From assembly GCA_016288215.1 (NCBI GenBank), contig JAEEYQ010000046.1:1-64000 (forward strand): a stretch of DNA of 64,000 nucleotides, given 5' to 3'. The stretch is from Lentisphaeria bacterium (lineage in GTDB: Bacteria > Verrucomicrobiota > Lentisphaeria > Oligosphaerales > Oligosphaeraceae). Positions 24,863 through 33,134 of the stretch are shown here, piece after piece (within the stretch, counting starts at the first letter, position 1; each line of letters opens with the position of its first letter). The translations under genes were made by a program, and so were the position numbers. Below the pieces are notes generated by a model. That model saw only the letters and a list, made by a program, of their open reading frames with translations, made no database searches and was not told where the DNA came from.

Positions 24863-25531
24863 ATGCAGGAACTATTGCACAAACTGATGAATGAATGGGA
24901 GCGGGTTCTTTTGACCGTGGTCGGAATCATCTGGCTCATCGCGGTCTCCCTGTTCTTTGTGAATCTGTTTGCGGAGCACGATGGCAAGATGTCCACCAAC
25001 ACGGCATTGCCGGCGAAGCCCGCCTTCATCAATATGAATTCGTTGGCCTACATGGACGCCGCCAAAATGGATCCGCAGCTGAGTCCGCTGCGTTTCTTCA
25101 AGCAGCTGCCGGTGACGCCTGGCCAGAACACGCCGCCGCCGAAGAAGCAGGAGGCGAAGAAGGAGGAGCCCAAGAAGGATCCGCCGAAGCAGGAGTCCAA
25201 GAAGGAACCGCCAAAGAAGGAGGAGCCCAAGAAGGAGCCGCCGAAGAAGGAGGAGGAGCCTCAGAAGCCGGCGCCGCCACCGCCGCCGCCCCGCGTCATC
25301 AAAGTCCTCTATCGGGGCATGATGAAAGGGACGACGGACACGGAATATGCGTTCATCGTCGCGCAGGACAGCAAGACGAAGAAGACGGTTCGTGCACGCT
25401 TTTCGCCTGGAACCAAGCTGTTTGATGTGCTGGAGGTGTCGGAGTGCGACAAGGACAAGCTGGTGGTGAAGCCCCAGGGGAAAGAGGTCACGGTTGTCAA
25501 AGGCGTTGAGCAGGAAGTCGTTGTGGAATGA
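24863..25531 (+). CDS. PilP/GspC-like protein with Lys/Pro/Glu repeat linker
   Basis: A 222-residue inner-membrane protein. A short cytosolic start is followed by a membrane helix (about 12-35, VLLTVVGIIWLIAVSLFFVNLF). A low-complexity linker of repeating KKEEPKK/PPKKEEP units (about 92-135) should span the periplasm. A small C-terminal beta domain follows (about 145-222, VIKVLYRGMMKGT ... VVVE). This layout fits PilP or GspC, which connect the inner platform to the secretin. The frame is open from TTG 24845, but ATG 24863 behind GGGAGG is the better start. It overlaps the ATPase gene by 4 bases. Confidence 0.6.
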   Translation: MQELLHKLMNEWERVLLTVVGIIWLIAVSLFFVNLFAEHDGKMSTNTALPAKPAFINMNSLAYMDAAKMDPQLSPLRFFKQLPVTPGQNTPPPKKQEAKKEEPKKDPPKQESKKEPPKKEEPKKEPPKKEEEPQKPAPPPPPPRVIKVLYRGMMKGTTDTEYAFIVAQDSKTKKTVRARFSPGTKLFDVLEVSECDKDKLVVKPQGKEVTVVKGVEQEVVVE

Positions 25532-27321
25532 GTGAGAATGTGCAGGGCATGGAGAATGCCGGCGAGTTGTTGGGAAGCGATCTGCTGACGGTGCTTCAGC
25601 AGCGCGGGGTTTTGACGGAGGAGCAGGTTGAACAGGTTCGCCGACGCATGCGTCGTGCCCAAATCCCTGCCTATCAAGCAGCTCTGGAACTGGGGTTCGG
25701 CACCCAGACGGAAATCTACAAGGCGTTGAGCGCCACCACAGGCGTGCCGTTTTTGGAGCTGACTCAAATGGAGATGGCGGAGGACGCCGTCAAGAAGGTG
25801 TCTCCAAAAGTCGCTCTGCATTACCAGTTTGTGCCAATTTCTCTGGAACGGGGCACCATGAAGGCGGCGTTTGCCAACCCGCCAAACATCCGTGATCGGG
25901 AGAATCTGCGGCTGCTATTGGGCGTCCGGCTGGATCCGGTTCTGGCCACGCCAAACGACGTCAATGCCCAGCTGAAGAAAATCTATGGTTTGGGCGCCGG
26001 CAAGGTGTTGCAAATCACTCAGGAGCGCAAAGGCCTTCAGGGTGAGGTGGAGGGTGCCTTCGATGACAAGGAAGAGCAGAACTTGGACACCGTGGGCGCC
26101 GATGACGACGCCTCCATCATTCAGCTGGTCAATGAAATCATCGCGGAGGCCATTCGGCAGCACACAACGGATATCCACATCGAGCCGTTTCGTGGCCGTA
26201 TCCGTTTGCGTTACCGCATTGACGGCATGCTGCGGGAGATTCCCACGCCGCCCCAGATGGTGACGCTGCATGACGCCATCATCTCCCGCCTCAAAATCAT
26301 GGCCCGCCTGAACATCGCGGAGAAACGGCTGCCCCACGATGGTCGTATCCGTTTGGTCCTCAACGGCGAAACCTCCGACTTGCGTGTGTCCATCATGCCG
26401 ACGCGATTCGGCGAGACGGTGTGTCTCCGTGTCTTGAACAGCAGTGCTATCTTCTTGGAAATGAGCCAGTTAGGTCTGAGTCGCTATCAGTTGGCCCTTT
26501 TGACCAAGCTGGTCTCGTTGCCCCACGGCATTGTCCTCGTCACCGGCCCTACCGGCAGTGGTAAAACCACAACCCTTTACGCCGCATTGGCTTACGTTCG
26601 CGATAAGAATCCGGAGCGCAAGATCATCACCGTTGAAAACCCGGTTGAATATGAATTGCAGGGAACCAGTCAGATTCAGATGCATGCTGAAATCGGCCTG
26701 ACCTTCGCCAGCGCCCTCCGCGCCATTCTGCGTCATGACCCAGACATCATTCTAGTCGGCGAAATCCGTGACAATGAAACGGCGGACATTGCCATCCAAT
26801 CCGCCTTGACGGGACATCTTGTTCTTTCAACATTGCATACCAACGACTCCGTGGGCGCCGTCAACCGACTGGTGAACATGGGCATTGAGCCATATCTAGT
26901 TGCAGCATCGTTAGTTGCAGCGTTGGCACAGCGCCTTGTCCGCAGAATCTGCAAGCACTGCAAAGTGGAGGATGAGATGATTCCCCGCCGCATCCGTGCG
27001 GAAATGGCGGATGTCTTGGGGATTCCGGCGGAGGATGTGCATGCCTGGAAGGGCAAGGGCTGCCCCGAATGCGAATACCGCGGCTATCGAGGCCGCGTGG
27101 CCATCTATGAGTTCTTCCTGCTGGATGAGGAGATTCAGGACATGGTGTCCGTCCACGCCGGTACCAGCGAATTGCGCAAAACCGCCATTGAAAGAGGGAT
27201 GCGGACATTGCGTCAGGACGGATGGGCCAAAGTGAACGATGGTGCGACGACCATCGAGGAGGTTCAGCGCATCACGAGCACCTTCCAGATCAGCTATGAC
27301 ATGGATGACCTGGAGGAATAG
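25528..27321 (+). CDS. GspE/PilB-type secretion or pilus assembly ATPase
   Basis: A hexameric cytosolic ATPase that powers pseudopilus or pilus assembly; 597 residues, normal for the family. Seen: the N-terminal GspE_N/MshEN-type domain (about 15-160), QHTTDIHIEPFRGRIRLRYRIDG (about 212-235), Walker A VTGPTGSGKTTTLY (about 337-350), Asp box, Walker B DPDIILVGEIRDNET (about 407-421), and the His box LSTLHTNDSVGAVNRL. The C-terminal zinc-binding cysteines are CKHC ... CPEC, as in GspE and PilB. It starts inside the previous stop (ATGA at 25528). No GspF/PilC, prepilin or prepilin peptidase gene is present nearby. Confidence 0.92.
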   Translation: MSENVQGMENAGELLGSDLLTVLQQRGVLTEEQVEQVRRRMRRAQIPAYQAALELGFGTQTEIYKALSATTGVPFLELTQMEMAEDAVKKVSPKVALHYQFVPISLERGTMKAAFANPPNIRDRENLRLLLGVRLDPVLATPNDVNAQLKKIYGLGAGKVLQITQERKGLQGEVEGAFDDKEEQNLDTVGADDDASIIQLVNEIIAEAIRQHTTDIHIEPFRGRIRLRYRIDGMLREIPTPPQMVTLHDAIISRLKIMARLNIAEKRLPHDGRIRLVLNGETSDLRVSIMPTRFGETVCLRVLNSSAIFLEMSQLGLSRYQLALLTKLVSLPHGIVLVTGPTGSGKTTTLYAALAYVRDKNPERKIITVENPVEYELQGTSQIQMHAEIGLTFASALRAILRHDPDIILVGEIRDNETADIAIQSALTGHLVLSTLHTNDSVGAVNRLVNMGIEPYLVAASLVAALAQRLVRRICKHCKVEDEMIPRRIRAEMADVLGIPAEDVHAWKGKGCPECEYRGYRGRVAIYEFFLLDEEIQDMVSVHAGTSELRKTAIERGMRTLRQDGWAKVNDGATTIEEVQRITSTFQISYDMDDLEE

Positions 27322-27365
27322 GCCGTCCGTCGCGGCCGCCTCCTTCTCACAAGGGGTATCTTTCC

Positions 27366-28892
27366 ATGACAGACCACCCCATATTCCGCTCTCAAAATGT
27401 CCCTCGGACTCCTGGCGTCTACGTGTATCGAAATGCCCTTGGGGAGGTCATTTACGTAGGGAAGGCCCGCAATCTGCGCTCCCGCATGTGCTCCTATTTC
27501 CGCCCTTCGGGAGCCCAGCAGAGCGATCCGCGCCGCCGTGCGCTGATCCACAGCATCGCCTCCTACGAAATCTTTCCAGTGGCCACGGAACAGGAGGCCC
27601 TGCTGCTGGAGTCCCAATTCATCAAACAATATAACCCACGCTACAATGTGGACTTACGGGACGACAAACGCTTCCTCCACATCTGCATTGATTTGGCGGA
27701 GTCTTTCCCTCGGCTGACGTTGGTGCGCCTTCGCCGCGATGACAACCGCCTCTATTTCGGCCCCTTTCCCCAAGCCAATGCCCTCCGGGACACCGTGGAT
27801 TTTCTTGCAACCCATTTCCGTCTCCGAACCTGCTCCACCCATTCCCCCACGGAACAGGATCATGTCCATTGTCTGGAACACGTGGTGCGAAACTGCAGCT
27901 GTCCCTGCCTTGGCAACCTGTCTAAGGAAACCTATCGGAAACAGCTGGACGATGTGATTAGCATCCTGCGGGGTGAAGAGGCCGCCCATGCGCTTATGGA
28001 AGAGCTGAACAGTCGAATGCAGCAGCAGGCGGCCCAGATGCGCTTTGAGGAGGCCGCCGCCACACGGGACATCCTCAATAACCTCAAAACCGTGGTGGAA
28101 CCGACGCGGCGCTTCCGCAACCAAACCATCAGCCGCCGTCAATCCAAAACGGACATGCCTTCCCTTGAGGCGCTTCAGCAGGCGTTGGGACTGGAAAAGC
28201 CGCCCTTGACCATGGAGTGCTTTGACATGGCCAACATCTCAGGCATCTTGGCCGTGGGCAGCATGGTGTGCTTCGTCAACGGCCGCCCCTGCACCTCCAA
28301 TTACCGCCACTACCGCATCCGTTCCGAAGACGCGCGGGACGACACCGCGTTCATGCGGGAGGTGCTGACCCGACGCTACACACGGCTTCTGGCGGAGAAG
28401 CTTCCCCTGCCGGATTTGATTATTGTCGATGGAGGGCAGACGCAGCTGGCCACGGCTCTGCAGGTCTTCTACGAAATTGACATGCCTCCCGTGCCTGTGC
28501 TTGGCCTTGCCAAAAAGGAGGAACTGATCATTCTGCCTGGTCGGGAGGAACCCTTGCGACTGCCGAGGGAACATGCTGGCCTGCGGCTGCTTCAGGCCAT
28601 TCGCGACGAGGCCCACCGCTTCGCCAACACCTACCATCGACAGCTCCGCAACCGCCGCATCTACGACTCCATCCTCACGGACATCCCGGGCATCGGCCCC
28701 ACTCGACGCAAACAGCTGCTCACCGCGTTGGGCTCCGTCAAGGCCATTGTCCAGAAGACGCCAGAGGAAATTGCCGCTGCCGTCCCTGGCATTGGCATGG
28801 AGATGGCCACCGCCATCTCCGACTTCCTCCATAAGCGGCTGGACAGCACGGACAGTGCGGAGGACTCAAGCCAAGGACAGCAGACGGAATAA
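27366..28892 (+). CDS. uvrC: UvrC excinuclease subunit, shortened
   Basis: Makes the two incisions in nucleotide excision repair. Seen: GIY-YIG nuclease (PGVYVYRNALGEVIYVGKARNLRSR, about 16-40), cysteine cluster (Cys156, 169, 177, 179 and 181), UVR motif for UvrB binding (about 207-241), RNase H-like nuclease (ECFDMANISG 284-293, LIIVDGGQTQL, IRDEAHRFANTYHR), and C-terminal helix-hairpin-helix pairs (DIPGIGPTRRKQLL, VPGIGMEMA). The 508-residue length is about 90-100 short. Only about 43 residues separate the UVR motif from ECFD, where typical UvrC has a beta-rich segment of well over 100 residues. All known catalytic residues seem present. It begins 44 bases after the ATPase gene. Confidence 0.92.
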   Translation: MTDHPIFRSQNVPRTPGVYVYRNALGEVIYVGKARNLRSRMCSYFRPSGAQQSDPRRRALIHSIASYEIFPVATEQEALLLESQFIKQYNPRYNVDLRDDKRFLHICIDLAESFPRLTLVRLRRDDNRLYFGPFPQANALRDTVDFLATHFRLRTCSTHSPTEQDHVHCLEHVVRNCSCPCLGNLSKETYRKQLDDVISILRGEEAAHALMEELNSRMQQQAAQMRFEEAAATRDILNNLKTVVEPTRRFRNQTISRRQSKTDMPSLEALQQALGLEKPPLTMECFDMANISGILAVGSMVCFVNGRPCTSNYRHYRIRSEDARDDTAFMREVLTRRYTRLLAEKLPLPDLIIVDGGQTQLATALQVFYEIDMPPVPVLGLAKKEELIILPGREEPLRLPREHAGLRLLQAIRDEAHRFANTYHRQLRNRRIYDSILTDIPGIGPTRRKQLLTALGSVKAIVQKTPEEIAAAVPGIGMEMATAISDFLHKRLDSTDSAEDSSQGQQTE

Positions 28893-29047
28893 TCCTCTTC
28901 GATAGTCTGTGGATGGAACAAATATTAAATTTGTAACATCTTGAATATGAAATGATTATGCAATAAGAACATAAAACGCACAACCGCCAATGGGAATGAG
29001 ATGCTCTGTGGCGACGGTGTGGAAACATGGGTGTATCGGATGTAAAT

Positions 29048-29764
29048 ATGAAAGAGAGAACGAAATTCACGCAGATATCGTTATTCAGTGTTCTGCTCAG
29101 CGGACGCTATGGCGGAGTCATCACCGTTGCCGAACTGAAGAAGATGGGCAGCATGTCAATCGCCACCATGGATCGGCTGGACGGTGAAATGCAGATGATC
29201 GATGGAGTCGTCTATCAGGCGTGCGCCGATGGTCATGTCTATCTGCCAGAGGATGATGCGACTATCCCCTTCGGCACGGTCGCCCAATTTCATGCTGCGC
29301 GCAGTGTCCAGCTTGCGGACATCCCAAGCTACGAACTCTTCGAAGAGTATATGGCGGAGTGCTGTCCGCTGAAAAATGTGCCTTTGGCAATCCACTTCAC
29401 AGGGGAATTCCGTCATATGAAAGTCCGTGCGGTCGTTCGTCAGGAGAGGGATGGAATTGGATTGGCGGAGGCGGCGAAAAACGAAGCAATTTTCAATTTG
29501 ACCGACTGTTCCGGCGATTTGGTGGGATTTCGGCTTCCAGAATACGTCAACGGGGTCAATGCGCCTGGATGGCATCTCCACTTCGTGGATACGGCGCGAC
29601 AGCACGGCGGCCATGTGGTCAATTTTTCACTGCGCAATGGAGAGTTGCGCTACTGCCATGCGGATGATTTTCAGATTCATCTCCCCGCTCCCGAAGTGCT
29701 TTCCGGACTTGATGTTAGCCGAGACTGGAGCAAAGAGTTGAAACGGGCCGAGGCAGAACGTTGA
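29048..29764 (+). CDS. budA: Alpha-acetolactate decarboxylase
   Basis: Decarboxylates 2-acetolactate to acetoin, either to dispose of pyruvate or to balance branched-chain amino acid precursors. The zinc ligands are visible as GWHLHF and GGHV (His183, His185 and His196 in the numbering from an upstream ATG at 29027). The family core FxGEFRHMKVRAVVRQ, DLVGFRLPEYVNGVNAPG and the conserved C-terminal beta region agree. About 238 residues, the usual size. No signal peptide. ATG 29048 or 29027 may be the start; neither has a strong ribosome site. A palindrome ACAAAT-ATTAA-ATTTGT (28918-28934) lies upstream and could be an operator. No acetolactate synthase is adjacent. Confidence 0.85.
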   Translation: MKERTKFTQISLFSVLLSGRYGGVITVAELKKMGSMSIATMDRLDGEMQMIDGVVYQACADGHVYLPEDDATIPFGTVAQFHAARSVQLADIPSYELFEEYMAECCPLKNVPLAIHFTGEFRHMKVRAVVRQERDGIGLAEAAKNEAIFNLTDCSGDLVGFRLPEYVNGVNAPGWHLHFVDTARQHGGHVVNFSLRNGELRYCHADDFQIHLPAPEVLSGLDVSRDWSKELKRAEAER

Positions 29765-29827
29765 CATGGCAATGCGGTTTCCTTTCCATTTTGCATTTTG
29801 CCGCACGATATTGAGGAGATGATGACC

Positions 29828-30838
29828 ATGAAGCTTGCACCTGCCATTGAACAAGCCTATAAAGTCTTGGATGGATTACCCCTTTCCTTTGAAGAAGCCA
29901 TGGCGTTGACCCGAATTGACGGCAATGACATTCTGGATCTTGTCTCCTTGGCCAACAAAGTCCGTGACAAGTATGCTCCCGACTTTTGGGCATGCTCCAT
30001 CATCAACGCCAAATCGGGCGTCTGCTCCCAAAACTGCAAGTTTTGCGCTCAGTCGGGGCATCATCATACGGACATAAAGGCATATGGGCTGCTCTCTCCA
30101 GACGAACTCGTCAAAGATGCCCAAGCCGTCTTTGAGAGCGGGGTCAGAACCTATGGCATCGTCACCAGCGGTGTGGGTTACCGTGATGCCAGTGCTCCTG
30201 AATTTCGACAAATCCTCCTCGCCATGGACAAAATCAGGGCGGCGCTTCCCGAGATGCGCCTCTGCCTTTCCCTTGGCATTCTTTCGGAGGAGACAGCAAA
30301 GGCGCTGGCCGACCATGGAGCTTATCGTTACAACATGAATCTTCAGACCAACCCCGAACGTTATGCCGAACTCATCTCCGACACCCATTCCATAGATGAT
30401 AAGATTCTGACCATCAAATATTTACAGAAATACGACGTAACCATCTGCTGTGGGGGCATCTTCGGACTTGGCGAGACGTGGGAGGATCGTGTGAAAATGG
30501 CCTTCGCCTGTCATGACCTGAATGTCGATGGCTGTCCGCTTAACGTGCTTCTTCCCATTCCAGGCACGCCTTTGGAGAAAAACTCCATCATGGCACCCGC
30601 CGACGTCGCCAAAGCCTTCGCCGTTTTTCGTCTCATCAACCCCACGAAAATGCTTAAGTTCGCGGCGGGGCGTGAGACGACCATGAAGGATTTCCAAGGC
30701 CTTCTGATGCTTGCAGGAATGAACTCCTTCATCACAGGCGGGTACCTTACCACGCGGGGGCGTTCTCGCGAAGACGATCTTCGCTTTATGAACCAGCTGG
30801 AGCGGTTTACCTCCACGAATCGTGAAACGGCACCATGA
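29828..30838 (+). CDS. bioB: Biotin synthase
   Basis: Radical-SAM enzyme that inserts sulfur into dethiobiotin to make biotin. About 336 residues. The 4Fe-4S radical-SAM motif C-x3-C-x2-C is GVCSQNCKFCAQSG (Cys66, Cys70 and Cys73). Further family blocks include YRYNMNLQTNPERY, TICCGGIFGLGETWEDR and RETTMKDFQGLLMLAGMNSFITGGYLTT, which carries the second-cluster arginine region. ATG 29828 is chosen because GAGGAG lies 9 bases upstream; earlier ATGs in frame are too close to that site. Other bio genes are not nearby, so it stands alone with its own terminator downstream. Confidence 0.95.
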   Translation: MKLAPAIEQAYKVLDGLPLSFEEAMALTRIDGNDILDLVSLANKVRDKYAPDFWACSIINAKSGVCSQNCKFCAQSGHHHTDIKAYGLLSPDELVKDAQAVFESGVRTYGIVTSGVGYRDASAPEFRQILLAMDKIRAALPEMRLCLSLGILSEETAKALADHGAYRYNMNLQTNPERYAELISDTHSIDDKILTIKYLQKYDVTICCGGIFGLGETWEDRVKMAFACHDLNVDGCPLNVLLPIPGTPLEKNSIMAPADVAKAFAVFRLINPTKMLKFAAGRETTMKDFQGLLMLAGMNSFITGGYLTTRGRSREDDLRFMNQLERFTSTNRETAP

Positions 30839-30963
30839 CAATCTGTCTTGATGCCATGCTGCTGCCAAGCCATCCATGACGCACCGCCAAATCTGACTCT
30901 TGCAATTTGGGTGACTTGAGGCTTTTATTATCCACAGAATACACGGAATATACAGAAGCGTTC

Positions 30964-30995
30964 AGCCGCATTCCGCAACTGAATGCGGCTTTTTT
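30964..30995 (+). terminator. Intrinsic terminator of bioB
   Basis: AGCCGCATT (30964-30972) pairs perfectly with AATGCGGCT (30982-30990) around a 9-base loop and is followed by a run of six T. It lies inside repeat copy A. Confidence 0.9.
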
Positions 30996-31005
30996 ACAAA
31001 TGACA

Positions 31006-31046
31006 TAAAAGAACCGCGAGCCGCCGCTCTTGAGCGGTTGTTCGCA
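31006..31046 (-). terminator. Minus-strand terminator after the ROK gene
   Basis: On the minus strand CCGCT-CAAG-AGCGG (within 31024-31037) forms a hairpin, followed by GCGGTTCTTTTATG. An alternative AACCGC/GCGGTT pairing is also possible. It matches the stronger hairpin in copy B, which supports a real role as terminator. Confidence 0.65.
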
Positions 31047-31082
31047 TCTTTTTATTCCGTGTATTCTGTGGATAAAAAACTG

Positions 31083-32291
31083 TTACTTTCCTATCCTTTT
31101 GGGAGACAAAGCCTTAGCGAAAAACACGGGGTCGGAGAACAGCCGCTCTCGCACTAGAGAAGCGGCGCCAAGGGCCAGTCCATCGTCATCCATATGACGG
31201 AAATGAATTTGCAGTCCATGGGCAGCGATGGGGAAAAGCAGCCGACGGATTTCCGTTTCAAGGTCGTCACGGAAGCGGTCTCCCAACTGGAGCAATTCAC
31301 CGTCAAGCACTAAATTATTGACATTCAGATTGTTAAGCTGATTTGCCAAGGCAATGCCCAGGCGCTGGGCCACTTCATGGACAAGAGCCACTGCCTCCGG
31401 CTGGTCCGCTTCAACCAAAGCCCCTAGCTGAGAAATGTTCAAATCATTGATTTGCAATATCATACGAGCAAACATCAAAACGGCGCCTGTGGAGCACCGC
31501 GTCTCCAGACAACCCCGTCGGCCACAGGCACAGGGGAGCCCATCTGGCTCGCAGACATTGTGACCCAATTCACCGCCGTGGTTTCGATGGCCAGGGACGG
31601 GCTGTCCATCTACTGTTATGTTCATGCCGATGCCGCCGCCCAGCCAGACCAACAATGCCATGCCCTTCCGCAACTCCGGCTCCCGCGCCAGTTCCACCTG
31701 CATCCGACAGCGCATCATGTCCGCCACTTCCGGCTCCACACCAAAGTTCCGACGGCATGTCTCAAGTAGGTCAACTTCCTGCAAATCAGGGAAATGGACA
31801 CTGAAATCCAAATGAGATGCATCCATGCCGGCGCCAAATGTAGACACGCCCATGCCTAGACACCGCCCTTTCACCGCCTTCAACAGCGTGGACACCGTCT
31901 CCCGAAAGGCATCCATGTAGCATGCCCCTGAGGACATCGCGGCAATGGGCGTGTCGAGCCGCTGGCGGATTCTGCCGCTCAAATCCACCAATACCCCGTC
32001 TATCCTATTGGGTTCCAACGAGATGCCAATAATCTGAGGCCCTTTTGGATTCAGAATCAGTGCCTCTCGTGGCCGTCCCTTCATCGACTCGCTCTTGCCG
32101 GAGGCGACAATCAGCTTCCCGTTCATCAGAAGCCGCACTGAACGAGTCACCGTGGTGTTGTCACATCCGGCGGATTTGGCCAGCTCGCTTCGGGACATCC
32201 CCTCGTTTCGTCGCAGGGCATCCAGCACCATGAGGGTGTGGCGAATCTTTAAATCACTTAATGTCAATATCTTAGATGATTCTTCATCCAT
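31083..32291 (-). CDS. ROK-family transcriptional regulator
   Basis: A 402-residue sugar-responsive repressor of the NagC/Mlc/XylR type. The N-terminal winged helix-turn-helix (about 15-75: LRRNEGMSRSELAKSAGC DNTTVTRSV) is followed by the ROK sugar-kinase-like fold. It has the zinc-binding CACGRRGCLE (about 239-248) and GGELGH, with the aspartate/asparagine pocket region. It lies directly downstream of the split transketolase and SDR genes on the same strand, so it most likely controls them. A sigma70-like promoter within the 3' end of the SDR gene may give it separate expression. The effector sugar is unknown. Confidence 0.9.
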   Translation of the reverse strand: MDEESSKILTLSDLKIRHTLMVLDALRRNEGMSRSELAKSAGCDNTTVTRSVRLLMNGKLIVASGKSESMKGRPREALILNPKGPQIIGISLEPNRIDGVLVDLSGRIRQRLDTPIAAMSSGACYMDAFRETVSTLLKAVKGRCLGMGVSTFGAGMDASHLDFSVHFPDLQEVDLLETCRRNFGVEPEVADMMRCRMQVELAREPELRKGMALLVWLGGGIGMNITVDGQPVPGHRNHGGELGHNVCEPDGLPCACGRRGCLETRCSTGAVLMFARMILQINDLNISQLGALVEADQPEAVALVHEVAQRLGIALANQLNNLNVNNLVLDGELLQLGDRFRDDLETEIRRLLFPIAAHGLQIHFRHMDDDGLALGAASLVRERLFSDPVFFAKALSPKRIGK

Positions 32292-32320
32292 AGGGTTCTA
32301 TTGCCGTGCACATTGACACT

Positions 32321-32348
32321 ATATAATTTGTAACTTACTTTATTTCAA
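32321..32348 (-). promoter_or_regulatory. Putative promoter of the ROK gene
   Basis: On the minus strand TTGAAA (32348 to 32343) and TATATA (32326 to 32321) are 16-17 bases apart, close to sigma70 consensus. The elements overlap the SDR stop codon (32340-32342) and lie about 30 bases before the ROK start. Confidence 0.55.
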
Positions 32349-33134
32349 TATTTTAGAGCGATTGTCCGGATAGGAGAGGTCTCCATTGATGGTAATGCCG
32401 CCATCCGCCACCACAATGGAACCGTTGAGATAGCTTGACTCGTCACTGGCGAGGAAAAGCGCCACGTTGGCAATCTCTTCCGGGGTGCCATAGCGGCGAA
32501 GGGGCGTCCGCAGATTGAGGAAGCTGTTTTCATCGAAGGTGGAATTCTCCGGGTTGCTCTGCCGCATCATGGGAGTCATGATGGCCGCCGGCGCGATGCA
32601 GTTGACCCGAATGCCAAAGCGTCCATACTCCGCTGCCATGGATTTAGTGAGCTGCACGGTGGCGCCTTTGGTGGCGGTGTAGGCATCGCAGTCTGGAATG
32701 CCAATGACTCCGGCGCTGCTGGCGGTGTTGATGATGCTGCCGCTCTTTTGCTCTAACATCTTCGGAATCCCATATTTACAGAACAAGAAAATGCTGCGCA
32801 GATTGACGGCGATGATGCGATCCCAATCCACTTCAGAGATTTCCGTGACCCGTCCATCGTGTCCGCTCCAATAGATGGAGGCGTTGTTGTAGAGGACATC
32901 CAGCCGGGGCAAGGCAGCGATGACCGCCTGAACCTCCGGCCCCTTGGCCACGTCGCAGCGGACAAAATGGCCGCCGATTTCCGCCGCCGCAGCCTGCCCC
33001 CGCTCCGCATTCAAGTCCGCAATCCAGACCTCGGCCCCTTCCTGCGCGAAACGCTCCGCGCCGGCGCGGCCAATCCCCTGGGCGCCTCCCGTGACGAGGG
33101 CGCATTTTCCCTGAAGCCGTCCTGTGCTCATCAT
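32340..33134 (-). CDS. Short-chain dehydrogenase/reductase
   Basis: A 264-residue classical SDR oxidoreductase, probably acting on a sugar, sugar acid or polyol with NAD(P)H. Seen: the cofactor motif ALVTGGAQGIGRAGAERF (about 14-30), LYNNASIYW (NNAG-type), SIINTASSAGVIG (active-site serine) and YTATKGATVQL (YxxxK). The C-terminal DGGITINGDLSYP closes the fold. It overlaps the second transketolase subunit gene by 4 bases and belongs to the same operon. Similar transketolase-SDR pairs occur in pathways for unusual sugars or polyols, but the substrate is not clear. Confidence 0.88.
   Translation of the reverse strand: MMSTGRLQGKCALVTGGAQGIGRAGAERFAQEGAEVWIADLNAERGQAAAAEIGGHFVRCDVAKGPEVQAVIAALPRLDVLYNNASIYWSGHDGRVTEISEVDWDRIIAVNLRSIFLFCKYGIPKMLEQKSGSIINTASSAGVIGIPDCDAYTATKGATVQLTKSMAAEYGRFGIRVNCIAPAAIMTPMMRQSNPENSTFDENSFLNLRTPLRRYGTPEEIANVALFLASDESSYLNGSIVVADGGITINGDLSYPDNRSKILK

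Larger units (their letters stand above)
30928..31075. repeat. Palindromic intergenic element, copy A
   Basis: TTATCCACAGAATACACGGAATA (30928-30950) recurs inverted and perfect at 31053-31075. Inside lie a terminator for bioB on the plus strand and a second hairpin on the minus strand. About 75 bases of the right half (from about 30998) match the sequence at 35311-35393 closely, so it is a repeat family. It fills the gap between convergent bioB and the ROK gene. Confidence 0.85.
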
